NCBI GenBank assembly: GCA_045114235.1
Contig: JBGUKB010000038.1
Span: 5,015 to 69,014, forward strand
DNA length: 64,000 nt
From: UBA1732 sp045114235
GTDB taxonomy: Bacteria > Verrucomicrobiota > Lentisphaeria > Victivallales > UBA1829
Reading direction: 5' to 3'
How positions within the stretch are numbered: the first letter of the stretch is position 1; each line of letters opens with the position of its first letter. The notes under the pieces were generated by a model. That model worked only from the letters and a program-made list of their open reading frames with translations. It ran no database searches and was not told the DNA's origin. A program made the position numbers and the translations under genes. This document shows, in pieces, positions 8,596-17,290 of the stretch.

Positions 8596-9701
8596 GATAC
8601 GGCCTCCAGGATGATGACGGCGTTCAGGCCTCCGAATCCGGAGTTCATGCACAGGACGCGCGGTTTTTCGAGTTTGCGGATTTCGGTGGAAACGTAGCGG
8701 GCGGCTTCCGGTTCGGGCGTGACGAGCGAGGTCTGGGGCGGGATCAGCCCGGTTTCCAGCATGCGGACGCCGACCACGGCTTCCACGAGCCCGGCTCCGG
8801 CGAGCGTATGCCCGCAAGCGCCCTTCACGGAGAGCATCGGCACGGAGCGTTCGCCGAACACGCGGCGGATCGCCTGAAGCTCCATGTCGTCGTTGTAGCG
8901 CGTCCCGGTGCCGTGCCCGATGACCGCGCCGATGTCGTCCGGGGTGAGCTCGGCTTCGTTCAGTGCGTGGACGATGGCTTCGGAGAGCGCTTCGCCGTGC
9001 GGCATGGGGGCGGTGATATGGACCGCGTCGCAGCTCATGCCGCCGGACGCGAGGACCGCGCGCGGCTTCAGGCCGAGTTCGGCGGCCTTCTTCGCGGAGC
9101 AGATGTTGATGATGGACGCGGCGTCGCCGAGCAGAAGCCCGTCGCGGTTGCGGTCGTACGGACGCGCGATGGTCCGGGCGAGGGCGCGGAGCGTGGCGAA
9201 GCCGGAAAAAATGAACTCGCTGACGTAGTCGGTGCCGATCACGACCGCGGAATCGAGGCGGCCGCTGCGGATGTGGCGGTTCAGCGAGACGAACGCGGAG
9301 TTCGAGGACGCGCAGGCAGCGGAAACGATGCGTCCGCGGTCCTTTTCGCAGACCTTCAGGGCGCGTTCCAGCAGCATGTCGCAGGTGCAGCGGCGTTCGG
9401 GATTGTCGATGTATTCGATCTCGCCGACGGTGCTGGCGAGGAAAAGTTCGGCGTCGCGCGGCATCTTCTTCGCGGTCGTGGAGAGATAATCGAGGAAGAA
9501 CCCGGGGATCTCCTGTGTGCCGTTCACGTCCGCGCCGGGAGCCATGGCGGCGAGGGCGGTGGAGAATTTGTCGTTGTGGAACCGGGAGCAGTCGGAGAAC
9601 GCGGCGCGGTTGTTCAGGAGCCCGTTCCAGCAGGCTTCCACGCCGGGGCCGAACGCGGTGTACAGGTCGCAGTCGACGATCACGGGGGTGCGGTCATCCA
9701 T
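8592..9701 (-). CDS. Beta-ketoacyl-ACP synthase (KS-II of the polyene-like cluster)
   Basis: A complete but short ketosynthase of 369 residues. Catalytic residues are visible in SAACASSNSAF (Cys), GHGTGTRYNDD (first His) and KGACGHTLAGAG (second His). The N-terminus MDDRTPVIVDCDLYTAFGPG is the usual first strand. Its 5' end overlaps the thioesterase stop by 8 bp, and its 3' end overlaps the half-KS start by 4 bp. One of three complete condensing enzymes in the operon, presumably acting on ACP-bound polyene intermediates. Confidence 0.9.
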   Translation of the reverse strand: MDDRTPVIVDCDLYTAFGPGVEACWNGLLNNRAAFSDCSRFHNDKFSTALAAMAPGADVNGTQEIPGFFLDYLSTTAKKMPRDAELFLASTVGEIEYIDNPERRCTCDMLLERALKVCEKDRGRIVSAACASSNSAFVSLNRHIRSGRLDSAVVIGTDYVSEFIFSGFATLRALARTIARPYDRNRDGLLLGDAASIINICSAKKAAELGLKPRAVLASGGMSCDAVHITAPMPHGEALSEAIVHALNEAELTPDDIGAVIGHGTGTRYNDDMELQAIRRVFGERSVPMLSVKGACGHTLAGAGLVEAVVGVRMLETGLIPPQTSLVTPEPEAARYVSTEIRKLEKPRVLCMNSGFGGLNAVIILEAVS

Positions 9702-10176
9702 GATGGTACGCTCCTTCTTTCCAGCGGTTCAGAAACTCTTCCCAGAACGCCGGGATATGCCACAGCGGCGTGAAGTCGCGGGCGTCGATGAAGACCTGCG
9801 TGGTGCAGCCGGTCGCGGCGACGCGTCCGTCCTCCAGGCGCACGGCGTATTCGATGTTGATGCGCGGAGCGTCGGTCCAGATGAGCGCCGCGGAGGTGTG
9901 GAACACCGCGTCGCAGGGGAGCGGGATGCGGTAGTCATATTCGTCATGGTAGAAGAGCGCGGAGACGTGCTCCTCCTCCAGGCGGTCGTTGTCGAACCCG
10001 AAGCTGTGCGAAAGCTCGGTATAGGCTGCCTCGAAGAACTTCGCGTAGTTGCCGTGCCACGCGATCTTCAGGGGGTCGGATTCGCTGAACTGAAGCCGGC
10101 GCGTGACGCTGACTTCGAGCGGCGGCGGACCGCCGGGGATGCGTTCAAAATACTGCTTGAACTCAGGATGTCTCAT
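9694..10176 (-). CDS. Hot-dog thioesterase (4-hydroxybenzoyl-CoA-thioesterase type)
   Basis: A 160-residue hot-dog-fold protein that would release or proof-read acyl chains from ACP. The motif ESDPLKIAWHGNYAKFFEAA contains the conserved Asp and His-x-x-Tyr of the 4HBT family. The start at 10176 (MRHPEFKQYF) overlaps the dehydratase stop as ATGA; the upstream in-frame extension to 10263 is arginine-rich shadow. It corresponds in position and type to the thioesterase of aryl-polyene clusters (ApeK-like). Confidence 0.85.
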   Translation of the reverse strand: MRHPEFKQYFERIPGGPPPLEVSVTRRLQFSESDPLKIAWHGNYAKFFEAAYTELSHSFGFDNDRLEEEHVSALFYHDEYDYRIPLPCDAVFHTSAALIWTDAPRINIEYAVRLEDGRVAATGCTTQVFIDARDFTPLWHIPAFWEEFLNRWKEGAYHHG

Positions 10177-10556
10177 ATCGCGCTTTCTTTGGGGGCGAAG
10201 ACCAGTTTTGCCGCGGAGACGCGCCCGCCTTCGCCGTTCACGAACGAGGCGTTCGCGGCCCATGAGCCTTCCGTTTCGCCCGGTTCGAGCGTCAGCGCGA
10301 GCGTGACCGGCATGTCCGGCGTGATCAGGCGCAGATACTTGATGCGGCGGACGCCTGCGAGGCGGAGCGGACGCGCGAGACGGCGTTCGGCCAGGCGGCG
10401 GATGAAGGAAAGCTGGACGATTCCGGGCAGGATCGGATTGCCGGGGAAGTGTCCGCGGTAGCCGGAGAACGTGCCGGGGACGGAGAACGTGCAGGCGCCT
10501 TCGCCGTTTTCGCCGGCCTGATTGTAGATCGTGTCGATTTCATCCCAGATGGTCAT
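10173..10556 (-). CDS. 3-hydroxyacyl-ACP dehydratase, FabZ/ApeI-like
   Basis: A 127-residue hot-dog dehydratase. GHFPGNPILPGIVQ is the FabZ catalytic histidine motif, and GVRRIKYLRLITPDMP matches the second conserved strand. It would form the trans double bonds after ketoreduction. Length fits a single-domain dehydratase. It overlaps the exporter stop and the thioesterase start by 4 bp each. The operon has a second, more divergent hot-dog protein at 14328. Confidence 0.87.
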   Translation of the reverse strand: MTIWDEIDTIYNQAGENGEGACTFSVPGTFSGYRGHFPGNPILPGIVQLSFIRRLAERRLARPLRLAGVRRIKYLRLITPDMPVTLALTLEPGETEGSWAANASFVNGEGGRVSAAKLVFAPKESAI

Positions 10557-13500
10557 GGTTCGCTGTCCTCAAAAAGATCCGATACCGTCAGAATCAGACG
10601 ATATCCGTGTTTATAATTGTCGTATACGATAATTTCAGGAAAAATAGTCGCATCTTTTACGATATACCGAAAGTACCAGGATTGCCAGTCGATAGTTTCG
10701 TTTTTAAAGTAACTTTTTCCCATAACGGGCAATTTCGTTCCCCAAAACTCGGTAGCAAGCTCCTCTTTGACGTCTCCGTCGCCGTCTCCGACGGGTTCCC
10801 GGCGGATGATCTTGCTGTTGTCTTTTACAATTTCTGTCGCGCCGGTTTTGACGCCGCGCCACGGGTCAAGACCGCCGAAGATATGGAAAAAGTCCGCAAG
10901 AATGAATCCGGCTGCCTCTTCCTCGTGCCCGTCCAGGAAGTCGATCGGCATGAACCAGTAGTCGGCGAGGGCGTCTTTCGTACCCGCCAGCTCGAAGATC
11001 TTGCCGCCGGACGGAGAAAACGCCGCCACGCGCAGTTCGCCGGAGCCGTCGTAGGAGACGGCGCACAGCGTGGCCTGTTTGAAGAACTTGTATTCGAAGG
11101 TGACTTTGCCTTGAAATGCGAACGGTTTCATCGGTCCGGCGGGCGGCTGGACCTTGTCGCGGTAAAGCGTCCATTCGGTCTCGGTCAATGGCGGGATCGG
11201 GTCGTATTCGTAGGGCAGGGAATGGCAGGCGGATGTAAGGAAGAGTAAAGAGGATGCGAGGACAAAGAGTATGGTTTTGAGCGAGGAAGAATGATTGTTT
11301 TTTTGTGCGAATCCGTGGCGGATGGACGGCAGAAGCAATGCGGCGGCTCCCCAGGCGGCGAGCACACCGGGGATCAGGGCGAATCCCGCTTCGTGCAGGA
11401 GAGGATGCCCCGCGAACGCGATGGTGAGTCCTCCAGCGGCGGTCGTGAGCGCGGAGGCGGAGATCGCGCGGAAAACGTACGGATTCGCGGAACGCTCGCT
11501 GCCGATCACGAAGACACCGTAGTCGATGGCGAGGCCGGAGAGCAGGACCAGCGAGATCTCGGCGGCGAGATTCAGCGGCTTTCCGAGGACCGCGTATACA
11601 GCGCAGACGGTCAGGAGCGCCATCGCGACCGGGATCATCGCGCAGAGGCTGTCGTGCACGCTACGGAAGAAGAGGAACGCGATCACGAAGACCGAGAGCA
11701 CGGCGAGGATCACGGGCAGCGTCGCAGCGGACTTCATGTCGGACACGATCTGTGCGGGGATGTCCGCGCGGGAGATGGCGACGGCTCCTAAGATGTCGTA
11801 CGGGACAGGCCCGGCTCCGGGGCGGTGCTTGTTGGCGAGGGCCGACTGGGGCAGGAAGACCGCCGCATACCAGCCGCTGCCGTCCGCCGCGGGACGCAGG
11901 ATGCGGTTCAGGACGGGAGTGAAGATTTCGGGATAGGAATCGAGGTCGGGCGATTCGAGGCCGTGTTTGAGCGAGGCGAGGAACGGATCGAAGGCGTCCG
12001 GCTCGAACCCTTCCTCTTCCGCGGCGGCGCGGAGCGATTCCGCAAAAGCATCATAATCGAACGATTCGCGCCAGGAAGCGAGATTGATCTCCCAAATACT
12101 TTTCGTCGCGTCGAACGGCGGCGGAATCAGGAAAGACGGGGAGAACATCCTGTCCTCGATCTCAGGTTCCAGTTTGGAAAACTCATCGCAAATCAGTCCG
12201 GCGGACATCAGCGCTGTGTTCGCATCCTTGCCGGGCACAGCCAGAACCCCCTGCGCCGGGCCATCGAGGAAGAGACGTTCCACCGCGTCCGCCGTTTCGC
12301 TGAGCTTCTCCTGCGCGGCGTCGAACTGGCGGAGGTCGGTTCGGACCGTGAGCCGCAGGGCCGCGAGGATGGCGAACAGTGCCATTAGCCCGAAACAGAT
12401 GCCGCAGGCAAGCTTCGGCGAAAATGTCTTCAGCGGGCGCGGTTTCGGCAGAGGCTTTTTTGTGCGGATCAGGATGGACGGGAACAGCAGAAGCGTGAGC
12501 AGAAGACTGGCGAGCAGGCTGATCCCGATGAACACGCCGAACTGCCGCACGCCGGGAATCGGCGTCAGGGCGAGCAGCAGGAAGACCGCAGCCGAGGTCG
12601 CCGCGCCCGTCAGCAGGGACGGTGCGATGCGGATCAGACGCCGCACGGGGCAGGGCGTCTGCATGGTCATGTAGACGTGCACGCCGTAATCGACGGCCAG
12701 ACCGATCACGAGCCCGCCTGTGGCCGTCACGAAGAGCAGGACGGGTTCGCCGGGGATCGCGAGGAGGCCGACGGCGGCGAGCGAGACGATCGCGGGGAAG
12801 ACCGGAATGGCCAGTGCGCGCAGGTCGCGGCGGAAGAGCAGCAGGATCGCGGGCAGAAAGAGCAGGATGGAGAGGATGCACGCGAGCTTCACGTCCGACT
12901 TGATGACGCGTTCGTTTTCGATGGAGTGGGCGTGGGCGAGCAGAAGGTCGGCGCGGATGCCGGACAGCGGGTGTTTCGCGAGGACGCTTTCGAGGTCGTC
13001 CATGAGCCTCCGTCCGCCGACCGTGTCGGCTGCGGAAACATCCATTTCGAGCAGAAGCAGACGGTGGAGACCGTCCGGGGAGACGATGGCGGTTTCGCCG
13101 TCCTTCAGGCGGAACGACGAGGCGGAACGGAATTGTTCGAGCGTGGCGAGTTTCGATGCGGCAAATCCGGTCGGATCGGCAAGCACGAGCGACGCGAATC
13201 CGCCGAGCAATATCTTGCGTTTGACATTCGAAACGATTTCCGCGGCATCAAGCCCGGAAAACGGCTGGAACTGCGGGATCCATTCCTGGAAAGAAGCGAG
13301 GGTGGCGGGCAGGTCATCCGGCAGAAACCGGTTGTCGACGCGCGTGATGCCTGGGATGGATGCGATCTCGTCGGCGATACGGTCGATCTCGGAAGACGCG
13401 GCGTCGAGCTGTTCCTCCGTGTCCGCGGTGAACAGAACGGCGGACTGATTGAATAAACCTGAATTCAGGAGGACGGCGCATGCCTGTTCGGATCTGCTGC

Positions 13501-13648
13501 CGGAGGGGAGCATGCGCGTGATGTCGGCGCTGAACGACGCGGTGAGGATGGGGAGCGCGGCGAGGACAAGCGCGAGAATCGACAGGAACGCCGCGAGGAC
13601 CGGGCGTCTCAAACCGAACAATATGACGCGCCGTAAAAGGGATTTCAT
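10553..13648 (-). CDS. MMPL/RND exporter fused to a lipoprotein-like domain
   Basis: A 1031-residue fusion. Residues 1-785 form an MMPL-type exporter with two sets of helices, each with the conserved hydrophobic DYGV motif (VGLAVDYGVHVYM and LAIDYGVFVIGSE), and two large periplasmic loops. Residues about 785-1031 look like a separate lipoprotein: a hydrophobic stretch ILFVLASSLLFLTSAC with a lipobox-like Cys at 808, then a globular domain of about 220 residues. In aryl-polyene clusters an MMPL exporter and a small lipoprotein are normally two adjacent genes. There is no ATG between the parts, and the frame is continuous through a run of seven A. Here the cysteine would sit in or after an extra membrane helix. 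It overlaps both neighbours by 4 bp. Function inferred: moving the lipid-linked product out of the inner membrane. Confidence 0.85.
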   Translation of the reverse strand: MKSLLRRVILFGLRRPVLAAFLSILALVLAALPILTASFSADITRMLPSGSRSEQACAVLLNSGLFNQSAVLFTADTEEQLDAASSEIDRIADEIASIPGITRVDNRFLPDDLPATLASFQEWIPQFQPFSGLDAAEIVSNVKRKILLGGFASLVLADPTGFAASKLATLEQFRSASSFRLKDGETAIVSPDGLHRLLLLEMDVSAADTVGGRRLMDDLESVLAKHPLSGIRADLLLAHAHSIENERVIKSDVKLACILSILLFLPAILLLFRRDLRALAIPVFPAIVSLAAVGLLAIPGEPVLLFVTATGGLVIGLAVDYGVHVYMTMQTPCPVRRLIRIAPSLLTGAATSAAVFLLLALTPIPGVRQFGVFIGISLLASLLLTLLLFPSILIRTKKPLPKPRPLKTFSPKLACGICFGLMALFAILAALRLTVRTDLRQFDAAQEKLSETADAVERLFLDGPAQGVLAVPGKDANTALMSAGLICDEFSKLEPEIEDRMFSPSFLIPPPFDATKSIWEINLASWRESFDYDAFAESLRAAAEEEGFEPDAFDPFLASLKHGLESPDLDSYPEIFTPVLNRILRPAADGSGWYAAVFLPQSALANKHRPGAGPVPYDILGAVAISRADIPAQIVSDMKSAATLPVILAVLSVFVIAFLFFRSVHDSLCAMIPVAMALLTVCAVYAVLGKPLNLAAEISLVLLSGLAIDYGVFVIGSERSANPYVFRAISASALTTAAGGLTIAFAGHPLLHEAGFALIPGVLAAWGAAALLLPSIRHGFAQKNNHSSSLKTILFVLASSLLFLTSACHSLPYEYDPIPPLTETEWTLYRDKVQPPAGPMKPFAFQGKVTFEYKFFKQATLCAVSYDGSGELRVAAFSPSGGKIFELAGTKDALADYWFMPIDFLDGHEEEAAGFILADFFHIFGGLDPWRGVKTGATEIVKDNSKIIRREPVGDGDGDVKEELATEFWGTKLPVMGKSYFKNETIDWQSWYFRYIVKDATIFPEIIVYDNYKHGYRLILTVSDLFEDSEP

Positions 13649-14331
13649 TTCTGTTTTGCCTGCCAGAGTGCGTCCGGGATGTCGGAATCGAACACGGAAT
13701 CAGTGTAGACAAGCTCGGTCACGTCGCCGTTCTTCTCGGACGCGCGGACCTTGACGATTTTTGTTTTTGTATCGTCAAGCGTGAGCTCGACTTCGGTGAT
13801 GAGCGAGGCGGCGAAACGTTCGGAACGCGGTTTCAGGACGACCGTGCCGTCCTGTCCGGCGGCCGCCTCGAAATCCTTTTCCAGCGCCTTTACGTCGCCG
13901 GACGCGAACGCAGTCATGGCGTCGGAGAGCATTTCGAGCATCGGGTATTTGGAGAACGGCACGGAGACGGTCTTGTCGGAGTCGGCGTCCCACTGCGTGA
14001 GCCTGCCGTTCGCGATGATGCAGGAGTATTGAAGCGGTTTTTCGACGTGCCAGGCGAAGCGCTTGCCGGGACGGTCGAGGCAGAGTTCGCCGTTCAGGAC
14101 CATCGGCTTTTTGAACGCCTTCAGGTGCTTCGTCTGGACGAATTTCGTGCGGAGCGTTTTGAAATTCGCGATGTTCGCGAGCAGTTCCGCCGTGTCGGGG
14201 ACGCCGGCCTTTGCTTCCGCTTTCTGCGGCTTCGATTCGGTCTGTGCGGCATCCTCCTCCGCGAAGGCGAAGGATGCGCAGACGGACAGAAGGAGCGCCG
14301 TCAGGATGCGAATCGCCGGGTTGAACGTCAT
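13645..14331 (-). CDS. LolA-like periplasmic lipid carrier
   Basis: A 228-residue secreted protein with a signal peptide (MTFNPAIRILTALLLSVCAS, cleavage near FAFA-EED) and a short Lys/Ala/Glu-rich linker. A LolA-type half-barrel follows: FKTLRTKFVQTKHLKAFKKP, GELCLDRPGKRFAWHVEKP. LolA carries lipoproteins between membranes; the LolA-like protein of aryl-polyene clusters is thought to help carry the pigment lipid. It is coupled by ATGA overlaps to the hot-dog gene before it and the exporter after it. Confidence 0.88.
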   Translation of the reverse strand: MTFNPAIRILTALLLSVCASFAFAEEDAAQTESKPQKAEAKAGVPDTAELLANIANFKTLRTKFVQTKHLKAFKKPMVLNGELCLDRPGKRFAWHVEKPLQYSCIIANGRLTQWDADSDKTVSVPFSKYPMLEMLSDAMTAFASGDVKALEKDFEAAAGQDGTVVLKPRSERFAASLITEVELTLDDTKTKIVKVRASEKNGDVTELVYTDSVFDSDIPDALWQAKQK

Positions 14332-14813
14332 TTTTTCTCTTCGTAGTTGGTCAGGAAGAGTTTCAGCGTGCCCTTCGCGGCGGGCTTGCCGTTGAGGAAC
14401 GCCTCGTACCCGATGCCGCGCCATTTGCCGAGGTCGTACTGGACGTTGATGACGACGTCCACGGTGTCGCCGACGTGGGGGATGGCGGAGTATTCGGAGT
14501 CGACGACTTCGACCAGGAGCCCGCCGAAGGACTTGTCCTGGCGCTGGTAGGCGTCGAGAACGGCGGCGGTCTGCGCGGCGTATTCGATGAACGTTTCCGC
14601 GCCGGTGGAGCCGTCGGCGGCCGCCAGCGGATGGTCGGGATGCACCACGGAGGACGTCTTGCCGCCCTGGTCCCATTCCTCGACGATCGTGTCGATCAGC
14701 GCGAAGGGCTCGCCGTGCGGAAGCAGTCCGGCGGCGGGGTAGGGCAGTCTGGCGCGCAGTTCCTCGTGATTGAGGACCGGCTTGTTGGATTTCGGAGTTT
14801 CGGATTCGGCCAT
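14328..14813 (-). CDS. Hot-dog dehydratase, ApeP-like
   Basis: A 161-residue protein with a hot-dog signature. LLPHGEPFALIDTIVEEWDQ contains the histidine that is catalytic in the FabZ/FabA-like fold, and TFIEYAAQTAAVLDAY matches the central helix. It resembles the second dehydratase of aryl-polyene clusters, which acts together with the FabZ-like one. Start at 14813; 36 bp after the acyltransferase gene. Enzymatic role is inferred from fold and context. Confidence 0.75.
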   Translation of the reverse strand: MAESETPKSNKPVLNHEELRARLPYPAAGLLPHGEPFALIDTIVEEWDQGGKTSSVVHPDHPLAAADGSTGAETFIEYAAQTAAVLDAYQRQDKSFGGLLVEVVDSEYSAIPHVGDTVDVVINVQYDLGKWRGIGYEAFLNGKPAAKGTLKLFLTNYEEKK

Positions 14814-14849
14814 GATGAATGAATTCCTTCTGAAACGGTATGTGAATGT

Positions 14850-15641
14850 TTAAGCTGATTTTGCGGATGTGAGGCAGAACGGATAGCGACGTTCCTGTTT
14901 CCACGCGTCGATCTCGCGGTCGAGCGCGGCGGTCTCCTCTTCGAGGATGCGGTGGACTTCCCGCTGGATGCGGAAATGCGGCTCGGATGCGATGCGTTCC
15001 TGCGGGATCGGCTTCAGGACGCGCATGATGACGCGGCTGGGGCGCATGCGGAACGAACGGTCCGGGCTGGATTCGTTGCCCGCGATGGCGACCGGGATCA
15101 GCGGCGCGCCGAGCTCCTTCGCGGCGCGGAAGAACGCGCTGTGGAACGGCGCCATGGTGCGCGAGCCGGAGCGCGTACCCTCCGGGAAGACGTAGATGGT
15201 GCCGGAATTGCTCAGCGCGCGGCGGGTCTGCTCCACGATCTCCTCGTAGGTGAGGTTGTTCACGTCGATGAAGCCGCCCATGCGCGCGAAGACGCCGAAG
15301 AACGGCATGTGCAGCGCCCAGCCCTTCGCGGCGGCCATTGCGGCGCCCGCGGCGGGGATGATCGAGACCAGGAAGGGGTCGGACGACGAACGGTGGTTCA
15401 CGACGAAGATGCCGTGGTTTGCGCCGCCGGAGAAGTCGTCGAGGCGGACCGGGATATACACGCTGTACCAGCAGCGGATCATGCATCGGCCGAACGTGCG
15501 GATGAACTTCAGGACCGCGACGTTGAACGGTCTGCCGGTGAGGAGACAGAATATCCCCGCGACCAGAAAAAACGGCGAGGCCAGAATGCAGTAGAGAGCG
15601 ATGCAGACGACCATGTGCGTGTAGACGATCAGGGAAAACAT
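14850..15641 (-). CDS. PlsC-type 1-acyl-glycerol-phosphate acyltransferase
   Basis: A 263-residue inner-membrane acyltransferase. An N-terminal hydrophobic hairpin (residues 5-40) is followed by VNHRSSSDPFLVS, which is the catalytic H-x4-D box, and by VFPEGTRSGS, the substrate phosphate-binding motif. This is a different family from the LpxL-like enzyme later in the operon, so the cluster has two acyl transfer steps. It would place the finished acyl chain on a glycerolipid or a carrier. Confidence 0.88.
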   Translation of the reverse strand: MFSLIVYTHMVVCIALYCILASPFFLVAGIFCLLTGRPFNVAVLKFIRTFGRCMIRCWYSVYIPVRLDDFSGGANHGIFVVNHRSSSDPFLVSIIPAAGAAMAAAKGWALHMPFFGVFARMGGFIDVNNLTYEEIVEQTRRALSNSGTIYVFPEGTRSGSRTMAPFHSAFFRAAKELGAPLIPVAIAGNESSPDRSFRMRPSRVIMRVLKPIPQERIASEPHFRIQREVHRILEEETAALDREIDAWKQERRYPFCLTSAKSA

Positions 15642-15690
15642 CTCCGGCTCCTGTTGATGGACGGCAATACGGGAAGACAGGCGAGGTTGT

Positions 15691-16020
15691 TTATTCGGAT
15701 TTCTGCTGTGCGGCTTCCTGCGCCGCCTGTGCGGCGGCGGCCTTCGCGGCCTCGGCCTGCGCGGTAAGCATCGCCTGGTTCTTCTCGAAGAAGTCGTAGA
15801 CGTCTCCGAGCGTGCGGACCTGCTTGATCTCCTCGTTGTCGCGGAGCGAGATGCCGAATTTGCGCTGAAGCCCGATCATCAGGTCGACCATGTCGAGGCT
15901 GTCCAGCCCGAGGTCGTCGAAGAAGGTCTTTTCAGGGGAAAGGTCGGCGGGGTCGAGTTCCATTTCGTTGACGAGTGCGCCGTTGACGGCTTCGATGATT
16001 TCGTCGCGTGTCAGATTCAT
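15691..16020 (-). CDS. Acyl carrier protein
   Basis: A 109-residue ACP. The phosphopantetheine serine is in DDLGLDSLDMVDLMIGLQ. It is longer than the usual 75-85 residues because of an Ala/Gln-rich, probably helical tail from residue 80 onward (AKAAAAQAAQEAAQQ). This is the only ACP seen in the operon, whereas aryl-polyene clusters commonly have two. It lies between the PlsC-like enzyme and the first ketosynthase. Confidence 0.92.
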   Translation of the reverse strand: MNLTRDEIIEAVNGALVNEMELDPADLSPEKTFFDDLGLDSLDMVDLMIGLQRKFGISLRDNEEIKQVRTLGDVYDFFEKNQAMLTAQAEAAKAAAAQAAQEAAQQKSE

Positions 16021-16044
16021 ATTCGGATCCTCCGGGGAAGGTTG

Positions 16045-17262
16045 TTATACGTTGAGCTTGCAGATCAGGGATGCGTTGATGCCCCCGAACGCAAAGGAGT
16101 TTTTGAAGAAGATGCGGATTCGTTTTTCGCGCGGGGCGGTCAGGTGGTCGATCCCGGCGCAGGCGGGGTCGATGTCGACGAGGTTGCGGGTCGGGATCAG
16201 GACGCCGTGCCGCGCCATTTCGAAGACCGCCGCCATTTCCAGCGGGCCGGACGCGCCGAGCGTGTGTCCGAGGTGCCCCTTGAGGCTGGAGACCGGGACG
16301 TTCGCGCCGAAGACCTCGCGGATGGCCGCGGCCTCGGCGGCGTCACCCTGGAGCGTGGACGTGGCGTGCGCGCTGATGTAGTCGATGTCGGCGGGATCGA
16401 TCCCGCCGGACGCGCAGGTGTCCGCCATGCAGCGGGCGATGGCGGGCGCGTCGGACTGGCTGAGGCCGTTTCCGCCGCTGTTCGAGGAGTACCCGACGAT
16501 CTCGCCGTAGATCTTCGCGCCGCGCTTCACGGCGTGTTCGTATTCCTCCAGGCAGAAGACCGCCGCGCCTTCGCCGCAGACCAGCCCCTTGCGGTGTGCC
16601 GAGAACGGCTGCGAACTCTGCGTGGGGTCGTCTTCGACGGGCGCGTGGGCGTACATCAGGGCGAACGAACCGGAGACTTCCGACCCGGTTTCGTCCGCGC
16701 CGCCGCAGAACATGACCGTCTCCTGTCCGGCGGCGATGAGCGCCGCGCCGAGCCCCATGGACTGAAGCCCGGAGGCGCAGGCGGAACACGGCGAGTAGAT
16801 CGCGCCGTTGAGCCCGAGCGTGCGTGCGAGGTTGAACGCCGTGGTGTGGGAGGCGGCTTTGAAGAAGTGCATCGGGGAGAGCCGGTCGCTCTGCCCGGAA
16901 ATGACCAGCGCGTAGCCTTCACGCAGGGTGCTGACGGAGCCCATGGTGGATCCGACGGCGCATCCGGCGCTCAGAGAGAGCAGTTCGTCCTGCGTGAGCC
17001 CGGAATCCTGCATGGCGGCAAGCCCTGCCATCGCGGTGAAGCAGGCCGCCGGAGCCATGGAGCGGCGGATCGTGCGAGGCAGGACGCGGAAACGTTCGGG
17101 ATCGCGCGGAGCGGGCGCGGTCGGCAGGAAATTCTCCTCTTCTCCGGCGCGTACGACGGCGCTTTTGCCCGCGGCGAGGTTGTCGAAGAGTTCGCCGGGC
17201 GTGAATCCGAGCGCGCTGTAGATGCCGCTGCCCGTGATGACGACGCGTTTGAGTCCGTTCAT
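16045..17262 (-). CDS. Beta-ketoacyl-ACP synthase, FabF-like (KS-I of the cluster)
   Basis: A complete 405-residue FabF-type enzyme. The triad appears as CSACASGLQSMG (Cys), SAHATSTLQGD (His) and KGHLGHTLGASG (His), and the C-terminal gate KNSFAFGGINASL is intact. It lies next to the ketoreductase and ACP, where aryl-polyene clusters carry a primary condensing enzyme. Start MNGLKRVVITGSGIYSALG. It is separated from fabG-like gene by 28 bp and from the ACP by 24 bp, each gap carrying a ribosome-binding site. Confidence 0.92.
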   Translation of the reverse strand: MNGLKRVVITGSGIYSALGFTPGELFDNLAAGKSAVVRAGEEENFLPTAPAPRDPERFRVLPRTIRRSMAPAACFTAMAGLAAMQDSGLTQDELLSLSAGCAVGSTMGSVSTLREGYALVISGQSDRLSPMHFFKAASHTTAFNLARTLGLNGAIYSPCSACASGLQSMGLGAALIAAGQETVMFCGGADETGSEVSGSFALMYAHAPVEDDPTQSSQPFSAHRKGLVCGEGAAVFCLEEYEHAVKRGAKIYGEIVGYSSNSGGNGLSQSDAPAIARCMADTCASGGIDPADIDYISAHATSTLQGDAAEAAAIREVFGANVPVSSLKGHLGHTLGASGPLEMAAVFEMARHGVLIPTRNLVDIDPACAGIDHLTAPREKRIRIFFKNSFAFGGINASLICKLNV

Positions 17263-17290
17263 GCGCGCCTCCTGTCGGTGTAGAAAGAGT

